Of a stretch of DNA of 64,000 bases, positions 1-10,662 are shown one piece after another. The translations under genes and the position numbers were made by a program. The stretch lies in NCBI GenBank assembly GCA_036674765.1, contig JARVKI010000031.1:360761-424760 (forward strand), in the 5' to 3' direction. The notes under the pieces are model-generated. The model ran no database searches. It was not told where the DNA came from and saw only the letters and a list, made by a program, of their open reading frames with translations. How positions within the stretch are numbered: the stretch's first letter is position 1; each line of letters starts with the position of its first letter. This DNA comes from Seiridium cupressi. Lineage: Eukaryota; Ascomycota; Sordariomycetes; Amphisphaeriales; Sporocadaceae.

Positions 1-159
1 AAGCGGGAACCCGGCTCTCGCCACCACGGCCAGGCGTTCACAGATCGACCAGCCTTCACCACAACCCCCAAAATGGCTCAAATTCGCTGCGAAAGTGTGC
101 CATCGATGGGTTTGATGGCTCCCGGAGCAAAAATAAAAAACGAAGAGAAAAAGGCTTAC

Positions 160-246
160 CTTTTCATGCGGAGGACCGTTGAACACAGGACTGGGACGCT
201 CTCCACTACCACGAGGAATTCCCGCAGATGTCCCCTTCTTCTTCAT
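160..246 (-). CDS. possible first coding exon of a gene running off the left edge
   Basis: On the minus strand an ATG at 246 opens a 29-codon stretch starting MKKKGTSAGIP and ending in HEK, exactly followed by a good 5' splice site (gtaagc, 159-154). A plausible acceptor lies near position 42, and the frame then stays open to the window edge. I do not recognise the protein. The exon is basic and rich in Gly/Pro/Ser, which would fit a nuclear or disordered N-terminus. The gene would lie in tandem, downstream of the neighbouring minus-strand gene that ends at 479. The exon is short, so a chance occurrence is possible. Confidence 0.35.
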
Positions 247-478
247 AGGCCTGCACAAAAGCAATGTTAGTAAATACAGTCAATCATCTTGAATCGGGGA
301 CTGGCTGGAGGGAGCCCGTGGAGCGTTTTGATGAAATTGAACCCGATGCAGGATCATGTGGTGCCACATGGCCAACGCGGATAAAATATTGGCTCTCAAC
401 AAACGAAACAGGCTGTTGGGCCGCGAGCGTCACCCATACACGCAGCCACATGCTCCAGAAAATGAAGGAAAATCGCAC

Positions 479-2734
479 TCACGAAGTCTTGACGCGTAAT
501 CCAATCCTCTGCTTTTTGGTGCTGCGCACATTCGACGGCGTCGCCGCTCTCGAACTGCGCGCTGATGACGGGGGCTCGTGATCAGCCCGGGCAGCGGTGG
601 TGGGCGAGATGGCTTCATCCGCATTTTCATGATGTCTCTTCGCCGCTCTCGCCGCTCGTAAAGTCAGAGGCGGTGCCGGAGTCCTCACAGCACGGGGCTG
701 CTCGAGAGGCGCCAATCTCGGCAACCCGTCCTCAAATGGATCCGACGCCAACGGCTTGCGACTGAAGCTGGCTGCGACAGTCTCCTTGGTGAGCAGCTGC
801 GTCCCCTGTCTGGCGATGACCTTTTTATCGATGAGATGTCGAGGGTCATCGGGCTCAACAGACCTGACGGTAGACTTGTTCGGGCCAGATGACTTTTTTG
901 TTGTGTGTTGATGAGATGCGCCGTGGACCGCGATGGCGGCGGGCATGTCCAGGTCCTGCGATGGCGAAGGATGGTGAGTAGTAGCAATGTCTGGGGAGAG
1001 ATCAAGTTCCGGGCACTGGATCTTCTTTTTGGACGCGGGTCTCTTCTGGCGGGCGCTGATTGGCTGGGACGAGCTTGCCGGGGTTGGTGCATCATTTGGC
1101 TCGGCAGTACTAGGGCGCGAAACGCCCAGCTCCTCGTCCACCTGATCCATAAAATCATCAAAGTTAGCCAGCGCATCATCCGGAACGCTCGAGAGCGATG
1201 AGTCGCTGCTGACAGATCTGGACCGCCGTCGCCTCCTGCCCTTGCCAGGAGACTTGTGTGGCGACTTCTGCGGCGATTTGTGGACCTTGAGGCCGTTGAT
1301 ACCGCTGATAGCACTGCCGCCATGTGTGCCGTTTGTTGTGCCATTTGCTCCGTTCACAGCCACGGCCGCAGAGGATCGAACATCAGCCGGATCAGCAGCT
1401 TCAACAGGTTCGGAGGCTGCTGCAGGCGCGGGAGTGGGAGTAGGAGTCGTAGAAGTAGTCGCCACAGTAGCCGGGGCTGCAGCCGGGACCATGGGCGGAA
1501 CTGTGTACATGGTGACGTTTTGCTGATCCTCAAGCTTGAGCTTCTTGTGCACATGTTGGTCGTAGTCAACGCTTTGCCTTTTGTTCTTTGCTGGAGTGAT
1601 GTCCATTGTCAGCAACGCCGTGTAGGGTGCCGGCCGCGGCTTCTGAGGAGTAAAGTGTTGTGTGTTGGTTGGGGGAGGAACCCAGTAGTGAAAGCCTTTG
1701 TCTTCGAGCTTGCCGTCCCTCTTTCGTGCTGTGATAAGACGATTGAACTCTGTCAATGCGTCGATATCTGCTCTTTGATGGAAAACATCCTCGAACATGG
1801 AGACAAAGTGAGGATTCGCGTGATTCTCATCGTAAAGATTACGCAGGGCGTAGGCAGTAGGGTACCGAAAGTACCGCAGCGCTTCCTCCACCGCGACTTC
1901 CACAATCTTGTCCACCAGCTCCTTATTTTCGGGCTCTCTTTGGACCGAGACAGGAGCCTTGAACGTGGGCATAGCGATGGGGTCTGGTTCAGATCCCGCC
2001 ACGGGCTCCGGCTCGCGTACAGCTTGGTGCGGCTGTGGTGTCTGGAATGATGACCGCTCTGATGGGGACGGAGGCGCCGGTTGTGTCGAAACTGAAGAAT
2101 GTAGACCAGTTTCAGTTGTGGAGGGTTGGGTGAATGGAGAAGGTGAAGAGCTTTTCCGAACAGCTGCAGTGCTGCGCCGACCAACACGAACGGGGCGGGT
2201 TGCACTACCACGTCTGGAACCCGCATTTGCGCCCGGCCCAGCCGACGAGCGACGACCTTTTGCTGATTTCTTGGGCACGGGCATGTAATCATCATCGTCT
2301 TCGTCGTCGAGTCCATTGATGGGAAAAACTGGACGCGTCGGCGAAGAGGATTGTCTGCCTGGCGACTCTATCGTGGCAACAGGCTGCTGCGTGCCCTCCT
2401 CGACCGGTGCAGCGCTCGCCGCCGTGGACTTTTTGAGCACGATCTTCTTGACCGCAGAGCCCGGTGCAGGCGTGGCCTCTCCTCCAACCGGCGTGTGCTT
2501 TTTTGCCTGCCTTGGCAGCGTTCCCAGCGGCACCATGTTTTCGACGACGCCAGTTCGCACCAAGCCTGCCTCCTGGAAACTCGCCTTATTCTGCACGGGT
2601 GGTTCCAGCCAGCGCTGCAAGAATTTCCTTTGTCCGTCGGTCGTAGCACCTTTGTTGTGGCTTGAAGGAGAGCTCGAGAGGTGCAGCGGGCTCGAGAACC
2701 GCGAGCGCGCGGACTTGGAGGTTGAAGGCATCAT
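479..2734 (-). CDS. large disordered nuclear-type protein, function unknown
   Basis: A single open frame encodes 751 residues from the ATG at 2734 (start MMPSTSKSARS) to a TGA at 479. Most of it is low-complexity Ser/Pro/Ala/Thr with acidic and basic patches, including a KGRRRRRSRS nuclear-localisation-like cluster and a basic C-terminus (KKQRIGLRVKTS). Two ordered-looking segments stand out. The first is at residues 33-72, around the motif RKFLQRWLEPP. The second is a helical block at about 270-365 containing ALRYFRYPTAYALRNLYDEN and ending in Pro-rich VPPP. I believe similar blocks occur in conserved fungal nuclear proteins but cannot name the family, so no function is assigned. The frame is open further upstream only through non-ATG codons, and a likely 5' UTR intron lies at 2804-2858, which supports the ATG at 2734. 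Confidence 0.8.
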   Translation of the reverse strand: MMPSTSKSARSRFSSPLHLSSSPSSHNKGATTDGQRKFLQRWLEPPVQNKASFQEAGLVRTGVVENMVPLGTLPRQAKKHTPVGGEATPAPGSAVKKIVLKKSTAASAAPVEEGTQQPVATIESPGRQSSSPTRPVFPINGLDDEDDDDYMPVPKKSAKGRRSSAGPGANAGSRRGSATRPVRVGRRSTAAVRKSSSPSPFTQPSTTETGLHSSVSTQPAPPSPSERSSFQTPQPHQAVREPEPVAGSEPDPIAMPTFKAPVSVQREPENKELVDKIVEVAVEEALRYFRYPTAYALRNLYDENHANPHFVSMFEDVFHQRADIDALTEFNRLITARKRDGKLEDKGFHYWVPPPTNTQHFTPQKPRPAPYTALLTMDITPAKNKRQSVDYDQHVHKKLKLEDQQNVTMYTVPPMVPAAAPATVATTSTTPTPTPAPAAASEPVEAADPADVRSSAAVAVNGANGTTNGTHGGSAISGINGLKVHKSPQKSPHKSPGKGRRRRRSRSVSSDSSLSSVPDDALANFDDFMDQVDEELGVSRPSTAEPNDAPTPASSSQPISARQKRPASKKKIQCPELDLSPDIATTHHPSPSQDLDMPAAIAVHGASHQHTTKKSSGPNKSTVRSVEPDDPRHLIDKKVIARQGTQLLTKETVAASFSRKPLASDPFEDGLPRLAPLEQPRAVRTPAPPLTLRAARAAKRHHENADEAISPTTAARADHEPPSSARSSRAATPSNVRSTKKQRIGLRVKTS

Positions 2735-2803
2735 AGCTTTCGCGCGTGGGCGTTTGCCCCCTATTGTTCCGACCACAATAACATGCACTCTTTCTCGTTG
2801 CGC

Positions 2804-2858
2804 CTACAAGTAAATTAGCTCGCGACCTCTCGACGGCAGTAGACAATGGATCACTCAC
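2804..2858 (-). other. probable 5' UTR intron of the gene ending at 479
   Basis: Reading the minus strand, a 55-nt segment begins gtgagtg and ends ttacttgtag, with a ctaattt branch-like element close to the acceptor. It lies 70 nt upstream of the chosen ATG. Splicing joins two frames in phase, but the upstream exon has no in-frame ATG, so I read it as leader rather than coding. Confidence 0.55.
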
Positions 2859-3811
2859 CTCCCTGAACAATAGCCCTTTCGACGTTGAATCGGCGCGTCC
2901 TGACGTAGCTCGAACGCGAGGTAGGATGCGAGAGTTGGGATTGCCAAAATCTCGGAGTGGCACACGGAGCAGCGCTAGGACAGGGGGGGCTCCTTCATTC
3001 CAGGAGGGTCCGCAACTCGAGACCCCCAGCACAACAAAGTGTAATACCACCGCGTCGAGTGCTTTAATTTTATTCTCCAGGCAGTGAATGAGGACTTTTG
3101 GTTGCACTTGGAAGGTTGTCAGTCGTCACTACCAGGCTTCAATAAATTCACTTTCCGACCGCCGCCCGGCAAGGCAGCCTCGGAGCTGCTGGCTCAACAG
3201 ATCTGCCAGGGCTTTCGCGTGGATCACGCACGCCTTACTTCAGCATTGGCAGCAGCCAGCCGCAGCTATTATGAAAGGATGCAAATTGGCCTTGCAAGTC
3301 TGCGCTGGCATCTGCTTGGAGGCATTTCGCGGACCTGGGTGAAAACCTACTCCTCGGATGTGGCGGGGTTGCTGTTTGCGGACTCACTCAGTTAACAGAT
3401 GCATTGTCAGTAAGGGGTCGACGAGGCCATCGGCACCTGAACCCCTGGTGGCGCCTCCGCCGTCCCTTCAGGCTGCCGTGCAGTTTCCATGAGCGACACC
3501 GGAACGAGCCTGACGGATGGTTCACATGCCCTGCCGTTGCAGAATGTTCGGAATACTTTCACTTTTATCTTTTGCGTCTAGGACTCTATCTGGGGTGACT
3601 GTCGGCTTATCTAGCCAAGGTCCTTGGGAGCCTTCGCGTCGTGGCCACAACAGGCTCATGTTGGGCAAACATTGTGAGCCCGCCAGCATGGCCTCGGCTG
3701 ATTTGGCATGGCAAGACCTGGTATGCCCGAGTACACTTGCAGTCCAAGAGCCATGACTGACCAACTTCCCCATGAGAGTCACGTGCGTCTCTGAGCACAA
3801 AGGTAGAGCTT
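2859..3811. other. intergenic region between two minus-strand genes
   Basis: This stretch holds the leader and promoter of the 751-residue gene and the 3' flank of the PA2G4-like gene. Small open frames (for example 3084-3395) show no recognisable motif or convincing splice context. I see nothing else in it. Confidence 0.5.
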
Positions 3812-5371
3812 CTACTCGTCGTCGCTCTCCTCCTCGCTCTCCTCGTCCTCTTCCTCCTTCTTGGCCGCCTTCTTTGCGGGCTTCTTCTTCTTCTTGTTCT
3901 TGCTCTTACCCTTGTTTCTTGCCAGCGGCTGCTCGAGAATCTTCAAGATCTCCTCGTCGGTGATCTTTTTGTCCGAGTTGAACTTGCTCAGATCCAGCGT
4001 AGGGGGGCCACCAAGCTTGGTGATACCGTTCTTGGTAATGGCTGTCTCAAATCAGTATTGATATACTCCACAAACTGGAGTTTTACCGTGTCTGACTTAC
4101 CGGCGGTGGTGAGGAGCCGGGCAACCGGAGCGTTCTCCTTGTCGCCAACAACCTCGTACTCGCGGAGGAAGCCGTTGCGAGTGCACTCCATGGCACCGAG
4201 CTTGGCATCACGCTCGCTCTCAAGCTGCCTCAAACTAAAGGGGAACTTGTGGAATTTGGTCTTGACATCATGCAGCAGCTTCTTGGACGATGGTCGCTTG
4301 GCGATGCCGTTCTCGTTGGCGAGGCGGTGCAGAGTAGTTCTGTTCTCGAACTTCTTCACCTTGCCACTGCCAAGACTGACACCGACTTCTACACCCCAGA
4401 CCTCGCCGATCTCAGGGGTGCCATCGCCTTTTCCGCCCTCACTAGGTGAGAGGACAATCTTCTTCTTGTCCTCAATCTCATTACGGCCAAACAACCAAGA
4501 AGTGGTGCTCTCAACAATATTGCAGTCGTAGCTCTTGGCAACCTTCTCTAATAGGGATGTGATCTTACCATGGGACGGGGCCTTCTCCTTGGCAGCTTTC
4601 GCTTTCTCCTCATCTGTGCCAGCCGCGAGTGTTCCGGGAGGTAGAATGAGTCGCAAAAGCAGCTCGTTGGCATAGTGAGTCGCAAGTATCAGATCCGCTT
4701 CGCGCCCACTGACTACTTCCGACTCCTTGCCCTTTTCCTGGGCCAGGACAGTTCCACAGACGATTGTACCGAATCCATCCACCTGTGCGCCTAGTTGAAT
4801 CTTGATGGGCTCGCCGGCCTGAATGGTGACATTGGCCTCGGTCTCATCTGAGGAGAGAGGGGTGTACGGTGTGACGAAAGCAGCCGGAGAAACAGTCGTA
4901 GGGTGGGCGAAACCTAAGCAGAATCGTATAAGTCATTGGTTCCGAAGAAGTCTAGACCTGAAGAACGTAGCAGTGACACCAAATACACTGACCCTTGAAC
5001 TTGGTCTTGGCAAAGACCTTGGAGACTTCTTGCTCTAGGAGCTTGTCACCCTTCTCGCAGATGGTGACGATCTTCTCGCCGGGGACGATGAGCTTGGAAA
5101 CCTCGGCAAGCACCTTCTCGGAGATGGTACCAGCAGTCTTGTATTTAGTGAGGGTGTCTGGGTTGTTCAGACTGTAGTCTACGATGTATTAGTTAGCTTG
5201 TAGTTCGCCGGGTCGAGTCTCGTGTCATGTAAGGAGGCGCGGATCGACGAGTGTAGTTATGGCGGGGTAGTTCTCGAAGAGCTATGCAAAGGTGGGTTGA
5301 AAGGAATATGTGGTATGATGCAAAGAAGACGTTGGGAGGCATGACGAACCTGTGATCTCCTTGTCGGCCAT
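3812..5371 (-). CDS. PA2G4: PA2G4/EBP1-like protein (methionine-aminopeptidase fold)
   Basis: Four exons (5350-5371, 4993-5178, 4101-4913, 3812-4041) encode 416 residues starting MADKEITDYSLNNPDT. The family (mammalian PA2G4/EBP1, fission yeast Cdb4) has a catalytically inactive methionine-aminopeptidase fold. Its members bind ribosomes, pre-ribosomal particles and nucleic acid, and act in ribosome biogenesis and growth control. Visible family signatures are KYKTAG near the start, the FAHPTTVSP block, VDGFGTIVCGTV and a long helical insert. The C-terminus is a Lys-rich run followed by an acidic Glu/Asp tail ending ESDDE, matching the nucleic-acid-binding tail of the family. All three introns have clean GT-AG ends and preserve the frame. 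It is divergent from the SNF5 gene across 1.6 kb. Confidence 0.93.
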
Positions 5372-7012
5372 TTTGACGGAATCGCAGTGTCAAGTGAGTG
5401 AAATGGGTTGGTGTCTGTTATGTGAGGGTGGTAGAGAAGAGGAGGCCCGGGTCGAGTATGCCCAGGTGATTTTTGGTTTTGCATTATTTGCTAACCTACT
5501 TTATTATTTGCCCCGCATTGTGGGAGGTCGAGGAAGCGCAGGTCCCGCGACAATACGCGAGCTGTGACGTCTGCCCATTGGAAGGCCGTAACAGAGTTCC
5601 ACCCCGTCAGCTCGACCCATTTCGTGATTGACGCCTGATTCACTTTTCCGGGACCCCATTGCGTCGCGAGGTTCAGGCCGGATACATCCGTTCTTCATCT
5701 GGTATAATAACGCTATCTCAGATACCATCTACAACAGCTAGATAGTAAGTTAGATTGGAGGAAACAAACAAACAAATAGGAAGCATCGCGTGTTAGCCAG
5801 CTTGGATCCTTTACGCTTTAGCTCAATGTAGCTGATGATCCATGCATTCACCAGAGTCTGTCTACACACCTACTTGGTAAAGCAAGAATCAATGTCAACC
5901 TTCATAACCTTAAGTTAGGATGCAAGGCATGTTTCCATTGGCAGTAGTCTACTGGCGTCGAAAAGGGGCCAATGGACATTTGGTTTATTTTTATACACAA
6001 GTTTACATCCATTATGCACGAAGCTTGGATGTCTCCACTATACACTATACAAGTGTGTCGTACATTTTGGAGAAACTCTCAATCGCCTTGGGATGACTCT
6101 AAAATGGGGTCCGGGAATAGAAGGACTCAGGAGACTAGAGTCAAAGTACATGTATCTATAGAATATGCACCGGGCACCGAAGGAGTCTTCGAAAGACCAC
6201 TAGCTAGTATTGAAAAGGATACAAAACCTGGCATATAAGTAGCTGAATGAACTATGAAAAGCTTTGCGCTGGGAGATGGCAGATGGCAGATGGAAGACAA
6301 GTTAGGCGCTTAAAGACAGTGAAAGCATATCACCAAGATGCAAACAATGTGGATGTGTTCAGTGACTTCTCTAGGGACTCTTATATGCGAAAAACCGATG
6401 CCAACAAATGATACGGCACCTTTTTTGGTCCTTTATAGGAGACAAACTACAGGACCTAGGTGTGGAAGGTATGAAATGGGGAAGAGCCTAACGCCCCGGA
6501 TAGGCGAACAATTTTAGTTTGTCATAGTTTAAATGTATCAGATTAAGACGCGTGTTTAGGTTCTTTGTAAAAGTGAAAATTACATGCAGTCAGGCAGCAT
6601 CCGCTATAGGGAGGTGCCGGGCGCCTTGGAGTTTACATTTTACGTAGTTGTGATGGGTTAGGGGAAGTCAGGCACTGGAAGCAAGTTGGTGGTACAATAT
6701 ACCTACATTGTAAGTAGGCTGGTAGGTATCAGACCTGGCGCACGGACTCTTTTCGAGTACTTTACTTCCCCTGCTTGCTACGGCCAAAAACAAAGTACCT
6801 CTCTCGAAATAGACAAGCCCTGGCGCGAATCGCGTACGGGCAAGGAGCTCGTTCATTCGACAGCCGGCCGCTTTCTTTTCATCAATCGCGACCAGAGTTC
6901 CGCAAGCCTCGTCGACCTCATCGCCGACCGACTCGCATTCGCCCTCCATCATCGCACTCTATGCAGCCGTTCGGCCACGGTCGCTATATGTGATTCGTAG
7001 CCCAACCTCACC
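5372..7012. other. divergent intergenic region
   Basis: This 1.6-kb region separates the starts of the PA2G4-like gene (minus) and the SNF5 gene (plus) and must hold both promoters. I see short A/T-rich patches but no gene with a convincing frame. Confidence 0.5.
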
Positions 7013-9377
7013 ATGGCGACCAAGCACGACGCTGAGACGGCCCCGAGTGCCACGGCCGGCGCTGCAGCTCCCTCGGCCTCAACGTCCACGGCCAAGTCGG
7101 AACACTCGTCTGCATCGACGCCAAACGACAAATCAGATGCATCCGACTCCAATACCACGAGTCTCCCGGTACGCGACAAGGATTCCTTCAAGGAGGTGCT
7201 AATAAACCAGTACGTCGCGCGAGATCACCTGCATGCGGCCGCCATAGTCGACGACCAGAGCCGGCTCAACAATCACAACAAGGACAGCTACAAGAAGATT
7301 GCCGACTACAAGTTGGTCCGGAACGATTACCGCCCGTGGTTCACGCCTAGCAGGCTGTATGGGGAGGGCTACAGTGGATATGCCAACGGCCGGACGGAGA
7401 TAGGTGGCCCGGCGCGGTTGCTGTATCCCCAGCAGAAGCCGCGGCCTGGCAAGCGGACCACTCCAGCGCTCAAGTGGAAGCGGAAGGACATGAAGCAGCA
7501 GGCGGAAACGCATGAAGAATTGGTGCCCGTACGTGTGGATGTGGATTGGGACAAGATTCGTCTGCGCGACACCTTCACTTGGAATCTCCACGAGCGCTTG
7601 GCTGCGCCAGAACTGTTCGCCATGCAACTGATCGAGGACATGGGACTGAAGACACCCGTCGCCCAACCTATTTATGAACAGGTCATTTTACAAATGAAGG
7701 AACAGCTCAACGATTTTTACCCCTTTGTCTTTTCAGATGAAGATGCCCTGGATCCCGAGCTGCCCTACTCTGCTTGGAAAAACGACGAGATGCGGGTACT
7801 GATTAAACTCAACATCACCATCGGGCAGCTTACTTTGGTGGACCAGTTTGAATGGGACATCAACAATCCACTCAACTCGCCCGAGGAGTTTGCGGTGAGC
7901 ATGGCCAAGGAGATGTCGCTCAGCGGCGAGTTCGTAACGGCCATTGCGCATTGCATCCGCGAACAGACTCAACTATTCACACGAAGCTTGTACAGCATAG
8001 GACATCCATTTGATGGCCGACCCATAGAGGACCCTGATCTGGTGGCGGCGTTCCTTCCCTCACCGTTGCCCAACGTCTTCAGGCCTCAACAGCAGGCCAA
8101 GGAATACGCCCCGTATCTGTACGAACTTTCTGAGCAGGAGTTGGAGAAGAACGAGGTCATCTTCCAGCGGGAACAAAGGCGGCAAAAGAGAGCAACAGTC
8201 AACAGGAGAGGAGGCCCCTCGTTACCTGACCTGAAGGAGCGGCAAAGGACTATTCGTACCTTGGTCGTATCGTCGGTGTTACCCGGTGCGGCTACTGATG
8301 TGGAGGATAGCACATTGTACAAGAGAGTTGCTGGCACTGCAGCTGGGCGGAAAGGACGTGGAGCACGTGATGATCTCTCTGATTCGGACGACAGCGAAGA
8401 CTCTTCGCCCGACTCACCGGCAGCCTCACAGCTACAAGGCACTGCAAGAACACGAGGCATGCGGGGTGCTGCAACGGCTGCAGTCTCCCGTATGGCAAAC
8501 CTTGGTCGTTCTGAAACGCCGGAAGCGACGATACATCATCACGAAACCCGCATATCTAGGAGATCTGGCCGCGAACTGACTAGAGAGGCAACAGAAGAGC
8601 CGCAGCACATGATGGTCACCTTGAAGGTCGGGAGGGAGAGACTCAGGAAATTTTACCGCGACCAGAAGTCGAAACAGAGCACACCATCCGGAGCCCATAC
8701 ACCTTCAATGGCCCACACTCGGGCTCCCAGTGCTTCTGTATCGAATGCGATGCCACCCCCGTCTACCCCTAGTGCCCCGAACACAGCGACTGCTGTCCCA
8801 GCAGCAAAAACCACAGCTGACGGCCTACCTCCTGGACAAATTGGTCGTGTGGAAGCTCCTGCTCCCTCAGTGACAATTCCCCAGCCCAATCCTGTAAGAC
8901 CCCTAGCTCATTCTCTATCCCAACCCAGAAACCCACATTTCCGATACTCGAGTAGTTTTTATGATCTGTGAAAGGTCCCTGAAGTCAGACATCTTGAAAC
9001 CCCCTCCGCTCCCCCAAGACTATGCCATCAAAACAATCACTCACAGAATCACTTAGCCACCACCCCCAGCTTGGCTTGTACAAGCCTTGGAAGCTTGCAA
9101 AGGCAGTGAACAATACGCCAACGATCAATTTGAGGGTTTGATGCGTTACACGTCGCTCGACGCCACGACAAACTTGCCCGTCCCTATGCCACAGGCAGGA
9201 AGCGACATACCGCCGAACGTCAAGTTTTTTTTCCTCCCTCGCATTCGATGCCTTGACTGCCCGGGCAAGCTCTATACCACAGGACCAGACTTGACGGCCA
9301 TCAACTTCGAGGTTCATCTGAAGAACAGGTTGCACCGTGAGAAGGTCGATGCACGGTTACAAGGCACACAGGGGTAA
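7013..9377 (+). CDS. snf5: SNF5/SMARCB1 subunit of a SWI/SNF-type remodelling complex
   Basis: Two exons (7013-8893, 9057-9377) encode 733 residues. SNF5 proteins are core subunits of SWI/SNF or RSC chromatin remodellers and act in the nucleus. The paired SNF5 repeats are visible at about residues 171-236 (VPVRVDVDWDKIRLRDTF, with ELFAMQLIEDMGL) and 260-335 (LIKLNITIGQLTLVDQFEWD, with FAVSMAKEMSL and HCIREQTQLF). A disordered Ser/Thr-rich stretch follows. The second exon encodes PPPPAWL, FEGLMRYTS and a C-terminal Cys2-His2 finger of U1 type (CLDCPGK, then HLKNRLH), as in filamentous-fungal SNF5 orthologues. Without splicing the frame stops at 8971 and loses the finger. Whether it serves SWI/SNF, RSC or both cannot be told from sequence. 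Confidence 0.93.
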
Positions 9378-10662
9378 AATCTCAAACAACAGAGCCTTTG
9401 ACCGAAACCTGCACGATGAGCAGACCAGATGTTTGGGACTCGTCTAAAAGCACAGATGTCGTGTTTTCCCGGCTCCATGTACATAAGGTCGGAGGAGGCC
9501 AGACGCCTGGCGAAGGGATCGCAACATGCGCTAGCCTCATTCTACTGGATAAAAACATTAAAGCGGATGCCAAGTCATCTGCTACGGAGTTACGGTGTAA
9601 GTTGGAAGCGTTGGAACGGCAGTGGCTGCCCTGAGTTGTATATGTGTTTGCGTCAATTAAGTTACCACACCATTCTCGTCACTATATTACTACCAGAGCT
9701 TGTATGGTAACTCAGCGACTTTCATCGCCGTCAGGCTTTTGTCTATAGAGGGTTTCGAGTAGTGAATGGCACTTGGTGTTGTCCAATCCAGTGGTTCACG
9801 AAAACTCTGTGCTGGCTTTTTTGGTCACTTTCGATGTCACTCTTACTGAGTAAGCAGACATGCTGCCACTCATCGGGGGAAGCCATGCCACAAAAGTGCC
9901 TAGCAATCATCGAAGGTCTGTTCAGCATCATGTTCCGTAGAGTACCACAATGCACAGATACTTTCTTCAATATCTGAACTACTTGCCCTCTCCATTTGCG
10001 CAAGACTTGCGCTTCGAGATGTATGGCTCACCTTTCATCTTCACATATTTTCAATGTACCAATTTATCGTGCTAGCACTCCATGCAACATATGTTTTTTC
10101 TTAGCACCATGAAACTTCCGCTTCCGGAACAGGCTGAACGTTAAGACATCCTGCCCCAAGACCTGTGTGTTGGTCTCGTGGAGCGATCAGCTATTGCTCT
10201 GTCCAGAAGAAGTATGGGAAGATTATAACCTTTTTATCTCGGGCTCTTCATTGGTTGGCGGACGTGGGCTGACATGTGCCTCAGCAGCCAGGGTCTGGCT
10301 GTTCAGCTCAGCTTTTCAGCCAATCAGAAGACATAGAAGATTATGTATCAGCATATTTTATGTACAAAATCTAGTAGCGCAGCATGATTGGTCATTGTCC
10401 GCGAGTTGAGGCTGCACGTCTCGAGATCCCCTCAGCTCTAGGCAGAACACGGCCTTACCCCTGATTGTCAAGAATAACGATCATAACAGGGTTGAAAACG
10501 CAGCACTCCCTTTATATTGTCAAAATAGTTATTTCATTTCTCGAATGGCTGTCATTGCCACGCCAGGTCAATCCCACTTAGACTCGTGGACTCTGTGATA
10601 CACAGAACTTCTTGCAGTCGTCGTGTTTCATGAGGCTAGTTATGTCATAATTCCTCGATAGT
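9378..10662. other. intergenic region
   Basis: This holds the 3' flank of the SNF5 gene and the promoter of the membrane-protein gene. Short open frames such as 9398-9634 lack motifs and look like chance. Nothing else is supported. Confidence 0.45.

Noticed and set aside
1256..2050. 264-residue open frame on the plus strand
   Set aside because: It lies opposite the 751-residue gene and is Arg/Ser-rich low complexity, as expected for an antisense shadow.
2586..3107. Upstream coding extension of the 751-residue gene
   Set aside because: It splices in phase but contains no in-frame ATG; only non-ATG starts would work.
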